47,700 bases of DNA from a virus. Shown here one piece after another: positions 15,854 through 26,900 of this stretch. Each line of letters begins with the position of its first letter. Positions within the stretch are counted from its first letter, which is position 1. The stretch is from the IMG/VR virus record IMGVR_UViG_3300036770_007317, positions 1-47,700 of that record. The stretch is one strand, 5' to 3'. The notes under the pieces are model-generated. The model was given only the letters and a program-made list of their open reading frames with translations. It did not search any database and had not been told where the DNA came from. Position numbers and translations under genes: made by a program.

Positions 15854-16842
15854 TAATATCAGTTAAAGAAGCAAGAGACAAAATCTTAGCAGAGGTTTTT
15901 GAGATTTATATAAAGTGTTTGTTTTTGGAAAAATATTATTCAAATCTATTTTATTACATCTTCTCCCCATATGGAGATTATACTATAGAATATTTTTATA
16001 ATAAAATAATAAATCAAATATCGCCAGATGATGTTCGAAAGTTTTCAAGTATTCTTCCTGAAGGAGAGTTTGAGGTCACATGCAAACGATCAATAGAGGA
16101 AATAATATCTGTAGTTACAGATAAATTTAAAAATACAGAAAAAAATAAAGTAAAATTTATAAACAATTTAAAGATTGCAGAATGTCCAATTGCTGCAAAC
16201 GCTACTACAGAAAGACAAGAAGATGTCTTTGATGAAATAGAAAAAATTAATTATTATTTTTATTTAGAGTATTTTCTCAAAATAGCAGAGAACTCTCACA
16301 ATAGACTAGAATATAAGTTAAGAGATGTCGTTAATGTAAAATATTTTACATCATATCCAGACATGGATGATCTTTATGCACAATATCAAGATATAAAATA
16401 TGGACTGAGGTTAATGTACAAACAAAACAACACAGACAACGGAGATACTAACTCAGAGAGTTTAAAACAAAAATGCTTCAATGTAAAAAAAAGAGGAAGA
16501 AGTGCTATTTGTACAATTCCTATTATTTCTTTTGAAACAGAAAATATTAGAAAAGATAGTTTAGCAAAATTTAAACAAGATATACAGATTCAAAACCAAC
16601 CAAATGAGCAAAAATATGTCAAAATTTTAAAAGAACAAGTAATTAATTCAGATGAATATAATAAGGTTTTTTTAAAAATTTTTCCAATAGACATGATCGA
16701 CATCATGCTTGCATCAAAATTTTATATGTCTTCAAAATTGTTTGAGAAAATACTAAAAGAAAATAGCATCTACACTTCGTCATCTGAAGTAGTTTTAAGA
16801 TTACTGAACTCTTTAGTTAACTACAAGGAAATTCAAGCTTGA
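15850..16842 (+). CDS. Hypothetical protein in the baseplate cluster
   Basis: This 330-residue protein is unrecognised. It starts by ATGA overlap and looks helical and tyrosine-rich at the N-terminus (IYIKCLFLEKYYSNLFYYIF). A Cys-containing middle (KCFNVKKRGRSAICTIP) follows and then an acidic, helical C-terminus. There is no signal peptide. Lying just upstream of gp25-like and gp6-like wedge genes, it is a candidate wedge or assembly factor (the position of T4 gp53 or gp4), but no motif shows that. Confidence 0.55.
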   Translation: MIISVKEARDKILAEVFEIYIKCLFLEKYYSNLFYYIFSPYGDYTIEYFYNKIINQISPDDVRKFSSILPEGEFEVTCKRSIEEIISVVTDKFKNTEKNKVKFINNLKIAECPIAANATTERQEDVFDEIEKINYYFYLEYFLKIAENSHNRLEYKLRDVVNVKYFTSYPDMDDLYAQYQDIKYGLRLMYKQNNTDNGDTNSESLKQKCFNVKKRGRSAICTIPIISFETENIRKDSLAKFKQDIQIQNQPNEQKYVKILKEQVINSDEYNKVFLKIFPIDMIDIMLASKFYMSSKLFEKILKENSIYTSSSEVVLRLLNSLVNYKEIQA

Positions 16843-17219
16843 ACCAGGGATTAGAGCCAAAATTACCACTAATTTATGGAAAAAATGATGGGCCATATCA
16901 AATGATAACTGCTAAAACAGAAATGATTCATCAGAATTTAAAAAACTTGATGCTCACCAACCCTGGCGAAAGAGTTATGGATCCTAGGTTTGGAATAGGT
17001 ATAAAAGCATATTTGTTTGAGACGGACAATTCTTTTGATGTATCTTTGTTAATACAACAAGTTCAATCACAAGTATCAAGATATATACCAGGCATTAGAG
17101 TTGTGAATATTGCAATTAAAAAAACATCAGATCATGAGTTTTATATTAATTTAATATACAATTTATTGGTGCAGTCAAATAGAAGCAATATGTCTTTTGA
17201 TTTTAAAGTAACAATATGA
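16839..17219 (+). CDS. 25: Baseplate wedge protein, gp25/GPW-like
   Basis: This 126-residue protein fits the gp25-like (GPW_gp25) baseplate wedge family closely. The core is NLKNLMLTNPGERVMDPRFGIGIKAYLFE at about residues 33-61, the characteristic PGER-x-x-(D/M)P-x-FG followed by the linker to a C-terminal beta region. gp25 holds the sheath onto the baseplate wedge in contractile tails. The start is TTG 16839, inside the TTGA that overlaps the preceding stop; ACAAGGA upstream fits this start. Its partner gp6-like gene follows after 16 bases. Confidence 0.9.
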   Translation: MNQGLEPKLPLIYGKNDGPYQMITAKTEMIHQNLKNLMLTNPGERVMDPRFGIGIKAYLFETDNSFDVSLLIQQVQSQVSRYIPGIRVVNIAIKKTSDHEFYINLIYNLLVQSNRSNMSFDFKVTI

Positions 17220-17235
17220 ATGGAAAATTAAAAAA

Positions 17236-19002
17236 ATGAACAAACCTGCTATAAATTTTACAAATAAAGATTTCTCTAAAATAAAAGAGGCGTTGGTAAA
17301 TAATGCCAAATTATATTATCCAGAAACAAATAAAAACTTTAACCAAGCCTCTTTTGGCTCAATGGTTTTGGATGCTGTTTCCTATGTCGGAGATATGCTT
17401 TCTTTTTATATAGATTATCAATATAACGAACAGTTTTTAGATACATCAAATGAAATTAAAAACATATTAAAAATAGCAAAACAGAATGGCTTTAGAGACA
17501 AAGGAGTGGCTTCGGCACAAGGCTCTGTAGCTGTTTATTTTCAAGTACCAGCAGATTCAAACGGATTACCAAATTATAAATATGTTCCAACTATAAAAGC
17601 AGGCACTAAATTTCAATCAAGTAAAGGTATAAACTATATCGTAACTGATGATTTTAATTTCAATGTATCTACTACAAAATATGTAGTCTCTCAAGTAAAT
17701 TCATCTGGCTTCCCTACAAGATATGCGATAAAAAATTATGTAAACGTAATATCTGGAGATCTATATCTTCAAACAGAAACAGTAACAACATATACAGATT
17801 ACTTAAAAATAAGAGTAAAAAATCCATTAATGTCTGAAATAGTTTCTGTTGTAGACTCAGAAGGTAATGAATATTTTGAAGTAGATAATCTTACAGAAAA
17901 CATAATTTACAAATCAATAAAAAACACAGATTCTACTACAAATACATACGCTCCGTATAAAATACAAAAACAGATAGCGTCAAGAAGGTTTACGATAGAG
18001 TATAGCGGTGATTTTTATTATCTAGTATTTGGAAATGGCTCAATAGAGGCGTCTATAAATCCAGCAGATGTATCTATAAACATGTATGGAAGAAACTATC
18101 AATCAAACACTTCTTTCGATCCATCAAACATACTAAAAAATGATAAATTTGGAATAGGTCCCAGTAGCACAACTTTATCTATCGTATACAGAGCAAACAA
18201 TACGCCTAATTCCAATGCTGGCATATCTTCTATTAATAAATATTTAAATTTATTGCTAGAATTTTCGGATCAGACCATTTCCCAGTCAGAAATAAATCAG
18301 ATAAGATCAACTGCTGAGATTGACAACGAAGAGGTTGTAAGTGGATTTGTTGAAGATTTTACAAACGATGATCTAAAATACAAAGCTCTTGGAGCGTATT
18401 CTAGTCAAAATAGGCTAGTTACAGCAAACGATTACTCGTATTATTGTTATAATATGCATCCAAAATATGGACAAATTAAAAGAGCTAATATCGCTAAAGA
18501 TATAACTAGTGCCAGAAATGCACTAAATCTATACATAATTTCAGAAGACGAAAATGGATACTTAATAAATTGCAACTCTGTTATCAAAGAAAATTTAAAA
18601 AAATGGATTGAACCTAAAAAGATGCTTAATGACATCATTAATATATACGATGCCAAAATAGCTAATATTTCGATAGAATTTATCGTACAGGCCTATGAAA
18701 ACAAGAACAAGATTGAAGTGCTGACAGAGTGTATAAACAAACTTAAATCAAAATTTTCAACAAAATTAAATATTGGTGAAGCATTATTTATATCAGATAT
18801 ATACAAAACACTAAATACAATACCATCTGTTGTAGATACAAAAAGCGTGTTAATAAAATCTGTAAATTATTCTGGATATTCTCAATATGTTTTTGATATT
18901 TATGAAAACTTAAGTGCGGATGAGACATATATTGACGTTCCGCAAGATACAATATTAGAAATAAAATATCCAGATATAGATATTAAAGGAACAGTAATCT
19001 AA
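17236..19002 (+). CDS. 6: Baseplate wedge protein, gp6/gpJ-like
   Basis: This 588-residue protein (T4 gp6 is about 660) has an N-terminus typical of J-type baseplate wedge proteins: INFTNKDFSKIKEAL, then FNQASFGSMVLDAVSYVGDMLSFYIDYQYNE. There is a gpJ-like core with KAGTKFQSSKG, and a C-terminal half containing ALGAYSSQNRLVTANDYSYY, the conserved (V/L)TANDY segment. It forms the wedge ring that clamps gp25 and the sheath initiator. ATG 17236 is preceded by AATTAAAAAA without a strong ribosome site. Its stop overlaps the next ATG by one base (TAATG). Confidence 0.88.
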   Translation: MNKPAINFTNKDFSKIKEALVNNAKLYYPETNKNFNQASFGSMVLDAVSYVGDMLSFYIDYQYNEQFLDTSNEIKNILKIAKQNGFRDKGVASAQGSVAVYFQVPADSNGLPNYKYVPTIKAGTKFQSSKGINYIVTDDFNFNVSTTKYVVSQVNSSGFPTRYAIKNYVNVISGDLYLQTETVTTYTDYLKIRVKNPLMSEIVSVVDSEGNEYFEVDNLTENIIYKSIKNTDSTTNTYAPYKIQKQIASRRFTIEYSGDFYYLVFGNGSIEASINPADVSINMYGRNYQSNTSFDPSNILKNDKFGIGPSSTTLSIVYRANNTPNSNAGISSINKYLNLLLEFSDQTISQSEINQIRSTAEIDNEEVVSGFVEDFTNDDLKYKALGAYSSQNRLVTANDYSYYCYNMHPKYGQIKRANIAKDITSARNALNLYIISEDENGYLINCNSVIKENLKKWIEPKKMLNDIINIYDAKIANISIEFIVQAYENKNKIEVLTECINKLKSKFSTKLNIGEALFISDIYKTLNTIPSVVDTKSVLIKSVNYSGYSQYVFDIYENLSADETYIDVPQDTILEIKYPDIDIKGTVI

Positions 19003-20432
19003 TGGCAATAAAAAGATATGTAGCTACAAAAGATTGCTCAATAACAAACTCATACAAAGAAGGAAATGTTTATTCTGGCTCTCTTTCGAACGATGGGGCA
19101 TCAGATAGTCTTCAAGTTTTTTCGATCTATAATCAAAACGGATTTGAAAGTTCTTCTTTTTTTAATAGAAAAAGCAGAATACTTGTAGATTTTCCAATTA
19201 ATGATATACAGACAGATATAAACAACGGAACTATATCTGCAAATAGCGAATTTTATATAAAACTATCAAATGTTAGACATGCTGAAACTGTACCTAGAGA
19301 ATTCTATTTAGTTGTCACACCTGTAAGCAGATCATGGGATGAGGGCTACGGATTAGACCAGTATAATTTTTCTGACTCTGGCGCTGCCAACTGGCTATCT
19401 GCATCTTCTGGCGCTTCATGGACGATGCCTGGTGGTGATTTTCTCTCCCAGTCTTACTCGTATAGCGTTCCTGTTTATTTTAAGACAGGTGTTGAAGATC
19501 TTAAAGCAGATATTTCTACTATGGTTAGAGATATGCTTTCAGGAACAATTCAGAAATATGGTTTTGGCATAATATTATCTTCATCTCACGAACTATCAGC
19601 AGACACTTTTTATAATAAAAAATTCTCAGCAAGAACTTCTGAATACTTTTATTCAAGACCATGGATAGAAGCGAGATGGAATGATGCCATAGAAGATGAT
19701 AGATTAAATTCTTATGTGTCTTCATCTCTCGCGCCAGCAGGTGATAATTTAAATACGATATATTTTACAAATTACATAAGAGGAACACTAAGAAACATTC
19801 CGTCTGTTGGAACTGGGCAAGTATATGTTAGCATATATTCAAATTCTCTTGGAACAGGAGTCCCGCTAACTACCGTTACTGGCGGATATGTTTCTACAGG
19901 CATATACAGTGCGACATTTTATACAAACTATAGCAGTTCAAACACTGTATATGATTTCTGGAAAGATTCTTTAGGAAATACACTATATTCTTCATCCATT
20001 ATAATGAAAAATTTTGTAAACGATTATTATGATACCGATGATGATTTCAAAATCAACATAACAAATCTTAAATCTAGTTACGACACTAAAGAAAAACCTA
20101 GATTCAAACTAAACATTACATCAAAATATTGGGATTCTAATTATTCTCTAGTATTCTCTTCGAGAAAATCAAATACTGTACTAGATAATTTATACTATAA
20201 AGTTGATAGACTTTCAGATAATTTTAATGTTATAGAGTATGGAACTGGAAGTGTTGAGTTTACAAAAACTTCATACGGACCAGATGGTAACTATTTTGAT
20301 TTAGATATGAGTTTGTTTGAACCAAATTATGCATATAGTATAAAATTTTTGTCTAAAATCGAAACAACTAAAAAAGAATTTAAAGAAGTATTCAGATTCA
20401 GAGTTGTTTCCACAGAGGAAGACGTTGAATGA
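19002..20432 (+). CDS. Virion structural protein, beta-rich, unknown family
   Basis: This 476-residue protein is rich in Ser, Thr, Tyr and Asn with few charged helices, a pattern of beta-sandwich virion surface proteins. N-terminal features (SRILVDFPINDIQ, REFYLVVTPVSRSWDEGYG, then TSEYFYSRPWIEARWND) recall the layout of DNRLRE-type beta-sandwich domains, but I cannot confirm this. It sits directly downstream of the gp6-like gene. TAATG and ATGA junctions at its ends show it is part of the late operon. Its position could suit a wedge or fibre-connecting protein. Confidence 0.55.
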   Translation: MAIKRYVATKDCSITNSYKEGNVYSGSLSNDGASDSLQVFSIYNQNGFESSSFFNRKSRILVDFPINDIQTDINNGTISANSEFYIKLSNVRHAETVPREFYLVVTPVSRSWDEGYGLDQYNFSDSGAANWLSASSGASWTMPGGDFLSQSYSYSVPVYFKTGVEDLKADISTMVRDMLSGTIQKYGFGIILSSSHELSADTFYNKKFSARTSEYFYSRPWIEARWNDAIEDDRLNSYVSSSLAPAGDNLNTIYFTNYIRGTLRNIPSVGTGQVYVSIYSNSLGTGVPLTTVTGGYVSTGIYSATFYTNYSSSNTVYDFWKDSLGNTLYSSSIIMKNFVNDYYDTDDDFKINITNLKSSYDTKEKPRFKLNITSKYWDSNYSLVFSSRKSNTVLDNLYYKVDRLSDNFNVIEYGTGSVEFTKTSYGPDGNYFDLDMSLFEPNYAYSIKFLSKIETTKKEFKEVFRFRVVSTEEDVE

Positions 20433-23400
20433 GCCTAAGATCTCTTTTTGAAAACTCTGTATATCCACTCACTTCTCTATCTGAACTCACGGCATCAGTA
20501 GAGAGTCCAGGTCTTTTGTCTGAAAAGATAGAAAACAAAAAAAGAATATATCCAAATTTAGACTTTAGATATCCTGGTCTTTTTTGTAAATTCGGTCTTG
20601 CAAAAGAGTATTATAAAAATGCTTTTGAAAACATATATTCAAACTATCCATACGATGGTTCTAAAAAAGAAAAAATAAAGTGGGAAAACTCTTTATCTTA
20701 TTTAGATCAGTATGTTTTTGACGTAATATATCCAAAAACAAATGGTTGTGTATATTTCCCAGATGTAACAGGGACTTTAGTTTACTCTCAGGCAGGATCT
20801 GCATATACAGCTAAAAATTATAGCGATTCAAAGTATATTAGAATCAAGAATGGCGGGCCAAACATTGACAACAGATACATATCTGGTGTTTTAGAGAGTA
20901 ATTTAAAAATAAATCCATCAACAGGAGTCACTGTACAGTTTTGGATGAAAAAAGACGCATATGAATCATCTTATGATAGAGAGTTTGTGTGCGACTTTAC
21001 ATCTATCTCCAGTTCGCTTTCTGTAAATAATAATAACGTATTTTCTGTATATTTAGACAGTTCAAAAAAGAACGTTGTTTCATTTGATTTCTATGGACTT
21101 TTAGAAAATCAGGATTTTATTCTGGCATCCAACATAGATGATTCAGAGTGGAATCACTATACTTTAGCATTTAATTACACACAAGCTCATGACGCACTCA
21201 CTGCTTCTTTGTACATAAACGGAAATCTGACATCTTCAACAACCGCAACTACATTTGCAGCTGGCGGAACATCTATAGGCCTTACTCCATCACAATTTAA
21301 TTCTTTATATACTGAATTTAGCGGATGTATTGGCGCTATAACTCTAGGCAAAACAATAAATACAACAGGACCTGTTATTGTAACATCTGATGGTTGTAAT
21401 CAAGTAACTCAAACAAGCGTTGATGATTTTAGAGTATATACAAGAAGACTTACAGAAGAAGAAATATACAAAAACTGGTTTTTGTCATTAGATGGTGGCA
21501 AAAATTCTGATGATGAGGTTCTGTCTTCATCTGTATCTCTTTATTATAAATTCAATGAAGGAATAACACAAACATCATCCATAGATCAACTTGTCTTAGA
21601 TTACTCAGGAAGAGATACAAATGCTGTATTCGTAAATTATGCTTCAAACTGTAGACTAACCTCATCTGCATTTATTGATTTTGGACTAAGAGAAGAGAAA
21701 ACTCCAATCATGTACAGTTTTCACCCAGATGTACAGATGTCTCAGTCTTATTATGAAAATATTGGAGAGGGTTACGACAATAGAAACGATGATTCTTTCT
21801 ATAAAATGTTTCCGATGCATCTTCAAGAAGAGGACTATGACTCAGACAATAATCTTCTAAAGCTTTCGCATATCATTGGTTCTTATTTTGATGAACTTTA
21901 TTTTCAAATAAAAGAACTTACAGAAGTAAAAAACACTTCCTATCTTCAATCAGGATCATATAACTCAGAAATATCTACTAGATTACTATCAAGTTATGGT
22001 ATAAACATAACAGATGTACTACAACAGTCATCGGTTGCTGAAATTTTTAGCAATATTGGTGATCAATTTATTTTTGAAAAAAATATTGATAAAATAAAAG
22101 CAAATATATATAAAAATATATACAACAACTTGATAAATGTATATAAATCAAAAGGGACAGAAAATTCCATAAGATCTATATTTAGGGCCTACTCTGTAGA
22201 CGACGAGTTATTAAAAATAAAAGCATATGCAAACAATGAAATATATAAATTAACAGATAGCAGATATAACACAGCAAGAAAAAAGAAATATCTAGATTTA
22301 AGCGGTGTAGATAACTATCAGAATATATACGCTACAGTTTTTCCATATGATTATACTTTGAATAATACAGAAATAAACTATATTGATACAAAAATAGGAG
22401 GCAGCGAAGACCAACATGCAATCGGTTTGTCTGTAGAGGTTTCTTGTTTGTTTCCAAAAATGTATGATACTCTAGATAGAAAATATACAACATTACCGCA
22501 AGAATATCTTTCTGCTTCAATATTTGGACTCATTCCATCATCAAACTCTTCAAACAATAATTCTTTCGATTATAGTCCTACACAAATGTCTGGTGTGTGT
22601 GTTTTTGTATCTAGACAGAAGCCAGATTCTTCTTTAGCCAAGATTGTATTAAAAATCACTGGAGCAAATGGAGATATAGTTACAGAAAGTAGCTACTATA
22701 ACATTTACGATAACACGAAGTGGACGTTCTGTATAACATCTACAGGAAGCGTGGACAATATTGGTGGCGATGGTGCGGCCAGTTCTATGGTTTTACTAAG
22801 ATGCGTACAGTCAAATGGCAGCGATATAATAAACTCTTTCTATATCTCTAGTTCCATTCCTGGTGTTAGCCAAATAAACATGTGGAATGCTAAATGTATG
22901 CCATATATCGGAGCGTTAAGACAAAACTTCTCAGGCAATTTGATAAATCCAACACAAGCTAACTTCCTGACTGCGAGAGGCTACCAGTCATATTTGACGC
23001 AAGATGTAGTCGAAAGTCACGCAAAAGATGTATTTAATTACGGAGTTTCAGGAACGCTATCTCAGTTTAACTTTGGAAACTCTGAACAATATAAATCACA
23101 AGATGATGGTTTTGGATATGCTGAGTATATAAATTATGTTGGAAAATACGAAACATGTTTGTATTCATGGGATTTTCAAATAATAACAGGTTCAGATTCT
23201 TCTGGAGAAATATACGTTCATGATTTTTCTACAAAATCATATCCAAAAGATTCATTTGAAGCTTACCCAAATTCAGAATACTATATAAACTTCTCTAGAA
23301 AGATGAATGCAAAAGCTTATGGTTTAACTATAAGCGACGATTCTATGGTAAAAAATGACTATATTCAAGTAGGAAAACCAAAAGAAATAAATAATTTGTA

Positions 23401-23950
23401 TTCAAATGATTTTATAGGAATAGAAAACGATGAATCTATCTATTTTAATAGAGACATAAATCCTATAAAATATTTCTTTACTGTTGAAAATAGTATGTAC
23501 TCTGTTGTCAACGAAGAAATTTTAAACATTTTTCACTCCGTTGTTGAATTTAACGATATAATCGGACAAGATTATTACAAATATAGAGATTTTTACAAAT
23601 CATTAGACAAACTAAGAGACTTTTTCTTTAGGAAAGTAAACAATATTACAAAAGTTGATAATTATCTTAGATACTATAAGTGGTTTGATTCATCTATAGG
23701 AAATATAATAAGACAAATACTACCAATTTCTCTAGAATCATCAGATGGAATTTATAATATAATAGAGAGCCACGTCTTAGAAAGAAATAAAATAAAATAT
23801 TATGAATCATTTTTAAGAACAAAGGAATACTCTTTTGAAGGTGGATTGGTAAATTATAGATCAAATTGGAATCCAGCAAACGCTGGAGAGAGAATAGATC
23901 TTGAATCTTGGAGTGCAAATCCACCAGCTAGAGTAATAAGAACAAACTAA
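20429..23950 (+). CDS. Large baseplate protein with LamG-like domain
   Basis: This 1173-residue protein has at least two recognisable parts. Residues about 155-350 look like a concanavalin-like/LamG domain: GVTVQFWMKKDA, then SEWNHYTLAFNY, SLYINGNL and finally DDFRVYTRRLTEEEI. Residues about 440-600 resemble the tail-protein-I/gp7-type wedge segment, with a helix bundle ending in INVYKSKGTENSIRSIFRAY, the KGT-x-x-(A/S)I pattern seen in gpI-type proteins. The rest is Asn/Ser/Tyr-rich. It probably links the baseplate wedge to a glycan-binding face. ATGA overlap at the start. The domain calls are by eye. Confidence 0.62.
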   Translation: MSLRSLFENSVYPLTSLSELTASVESPGLLSEKIENKKRIYPNLDFRYPGLFCKFGLAKEYYKNAFENIYSNYPYDGSKKEKIKWENSLSYLDQYVFDVIYPKTNGCVYFPDVTGTLVYSQAGSAYTAKNYSDSKYIRIKNGGPNIDNRYISGVLESNLKINPSTGVTVQFWMKKDAYESSYDREFVCDFTSISSSLSVNNNNVFSVYLDSSKKNVVSFDFYGLLENQDFILASNIDDSEWNHYTLAFNYTQAHDALTASLYINGNLTSSTTATTFAAGGTSIGLTPSQFNSLYTEFSGCIGAITLGKTINTTGPVIVTSDGCNQVTQTSVDDFRVYTRRLTEEEIYKNWFLSLDGGKNSDDEVLSSSVSLYYKFNEGITQTSSIDQLVLDYSGRDTNAVFVNYASNCRLTSSAFIDFGLREEKTPIMYSFHPDVQMSQSYYENIGEGYDNRNDDSFYKMFPMHLQEEDYDSDNNLLKLSHIIGSYFDELYFQIKELTEVKNTSYLQSGSYNSEISTRLLSSYGINITDVLQQSSVAEIFSNIGDQFIFEKNIDKIKANIYKNIYNNLINVYKSKGTENSIRSIFRAYSVDDELLKIKAYANNEIYKLTDSRYNTARKKKYLDLSGVDNYQNIYATVFPYDYTLNNTEINYIDTKIGGSEDQHAIGLSVEVSCLFPKMYDTLDRKYTTLPQEYLSASIFGLIPSSNSSNNNSFDYSPTQMSGVCVFVSRQKPDSSLAKIVLKITGANGDIVTESSYYNIYDNTKWTFCITSTGSVDNIGGDGAASSMVLLRCVQSNGSDIINSFYISSSIPGVSQINMWNAKCMPYIGALRQNFSGNLINPTQANFLTARGYQSYLTQDVVESHAKDVFNYGVSGTLSQFNFGNSEQYKSQDDGFGYAEYINYVGKYETCLYSWDFQIITGSDSSGEIYVHDFSTKSYPKDSFEAYPNSEYYINFSRKMNAKAYGLTISDDSMVKNDYIQVGKPKEINNLYSNDFIGIENDESIYFNRDINPIKYFFTVENSMYSVVNEEILNIFHSVVEFNDIIGQDYYKYRDFYKSLDKLRDFFFRKVNNITKVDNYLRYYKWFDSSIGNIIRQILPISLESSDGIYNIIESHVLERNKIKYYESFLRTKEYSFEGGLVNYRSNWNPANAGERIDLESWSANPPARVIRTN

Positions 23951-26900
23951 TGTCTACAAAAACAGTAATAATAACAGCTTCATTTCCTGAAAACCCTACA
24001 GCAACTTTAGAGAATCTTGTATTTGTAAATAATAAAAAGATACAGACATACAATGTATCCTTTTCTAACAGTCTATCTGGTGTTGGGACATATTATAACG
24101 AATACGAACAGTTTGCCACAACAGGAAGAAGAGAGAATAATCCTGATTTTGTTAACAGTGGCGGTTATTCTGCTTTAAATTTTCAAATTGATTTAAATAC
24201 ATCATCTTCTGTTTATGCATCGCCAAGACGAGCAAAAATAAAGAATGTATTTGTTACAAAGTTTTCTGCTCCTGGCGGAGTAAACGATGCTCTTACAGAC
24301 ATAGAGTCTGGAGAGTACTCTCCATATACAACTGTTCCTTATAGAAATCTAGAGGCTAGAGAAGCACTAGAGGCACTATATTCGAACTATTCAACAGCAG
24401 ATGGGTACGATGGAGTGTTTGGATCGCCCACAGCGTCTTTTCATAAAGTAAATAGAAACCCAAGATTTGTTTTAAAGAATTCGACAACATCGTCTGTTTA
24501 TTCAAATGGAAATTACGTGGCTAGTTTGCCATTTTATAACGAAAGTGTTAGATGGTTCAAGGATAGAAAGCCACAGTTCTCTAATGGCGCAAATTCTTTT
24601 GTTGAATGGTTAACTTTATCTGCATCGAACACCAATTCTGAAATTGATAAAAGCATAGATTTTAATATAAATATATTTGTAGATGCAAGTGGAACGTATA
24701 AAAATCCCGCAGATACACTTCATGCGTCACAAGGTCTTTTAAGTGATTATCAAAAACCATTTATGTCTGATTTGTCTTTATTTTCCGCAGATAGGAAAAC
24801 AAATACATATAAAGTTATAGAAAGAAAGAAAACTGTAGATAGAAAATCCGCAACAAATGCAGATATTGTTATAAAATCTTATATAGAGCCAGTAATAGAT
24901 TCAACAAATTATAGTTTAGTGTTTGATTATGTGGAGTCAGACGGATCTGACTCTAAAATAAAATTTAATTTTGCAGATATATCTTTTGCAAACAAAGAAT
25001 TGGATAATGCGTATAATGTTCAAGATTCATTTAGCGAAAACATAGAAGCTTCACTAAAAGATTTAAACATCTTAAACTATAAAAAAGTAACTCTAAATCA
25101 GACAGTTTTTCCTTCAAACAAGATTACATCGCTAGACTCTTCTAGAAAAAGAAGTTTATTTACGTTTCCCGAGTGGGCTTCTAATTTAGAAAATAGAAAA
25201 ATCGACAATCTAACATCTTCTTATTTTTCTGAATCATATTCAGAAGATTTTACTTATGGCGGACAGAATGTTTTTACCACTGGTTCGATATGGCACATAG
25301 ATTATGCTACAGGAAGCGATAATTCCAGAGGTGAATTGCAGTTTTCTTCAAAATATCCAGCACTATACCATTATCAAATAAGCACTACACCATTTTACAT
25401 GGCAGATACGCCATATGCCTTTTCTGGGAATAGAGGACCATTTTTTAACAAAGAAGAAGATTTTTCTGAAGATATCAAAACAAAATATTTTAATTACTCT
25501 ACAGTTCCAGAATACACCAGTCAAAATGTTATAAATCAAATAGACGTATTCGAACAGAGCCTATATTCAGATATAAATAACGAATATTACGTGACTGGTA
25601 CAAATAATTTACTCACTGATTACACATACAATATTTCAAATATAAAAAATAAAAAAATAGATAAAGTTAATTTTAAATTTAATATTGTAAATAAATTTAG
25701 ACCATATAAAAACCTATACCCGGTTCAAAAAACGCTAGAAATAGCTAATTTGTTATCGTCTTCTTTTGTTCATTTTTCTGGGAATAGTCCATATGCTTTA
25801 TTCAGACATGTCACATCGCCAGGATTGCTTTATAACGCAATTAAATCTGGAATTCCTTTAACTTTTCCAAAATTAGCAGAAAGAATAGAACTTGTTAACG
25901 GCATAGATAACCAAGGAAGTCAGTTATCTGGATCTTTTAAATTTGAGGAAATATATAATATCAATGCAGCAATTAAAAATATTTTATTGCATGATGTAGT
26001 AAATGTAGGAGAAGGGGAGTTGACAGCTTCATACACAGGCTCTTCTGACAACATGAAATACACTTCATGCGTTACAAACTTTATACAAGAGACACAAAAG
26101 TTTTTTATGAAAAATGAAGATCTTTCTTATTTTGAATCAAAGAGCGAAGAAGAATTTGCCGTACTTGAGACTGGCTATACTTACTCGTTAGGTTTTAGAA
26201 TCGACGATGCGTTTTCTCAGAGTATAAAATTACCAACAGAAGCAGGCAGCTACAGATTTAGTAGCGGATATAGTAGTATAGGATCTTTTGGGCCATGGGA
26301 TACTACCATAGTAGGAAAACCTCCGTACACATTGATATATTTAAATGTTCCATTTATTCCACCATACTATAAAAGATACATAGTTCCAGGAATGACGAAC
26401 GCCCAGGTTCTTATAACTCCAACAACATATTCGGAAATACATTTTCATTTTATACCAAAAGAGACAAGAAAATACAGATTAGATGAAATATTTTCTGGCT
26501 CAACAATAGAATATATGAGCTCTTCTGTTTTCGATGTTTGTACAGGAGCATTAAATCCAGATTCAATTCCTCCATTCGGAATTGAACAAAAATACCAGAA
26601 ACTTGATGAAATTTTTAAATTTAAAAACACAGTAGAAAATGTAGAGTCGGGAGTTTCTGTTAAAAAATGGAACATAGGTGGAAAATGTGAATTTCCATTT
26701 TTTGATTTTAAACATATAGAAAAAAACAAAAATCCTATTTATCTTCTTGCAAATGGAAACGAACTTACGCAAGTAGGCCTATGGCATCAATATGGAAATA
26801 TACCAAAAGAAACAGAAGGATTATCTATATCTATTTTTGATTTAACAGATGGTCTTATTTATGCAGGGAAAAAATTTGGCAGCGTAAATCAAGCAAACAG

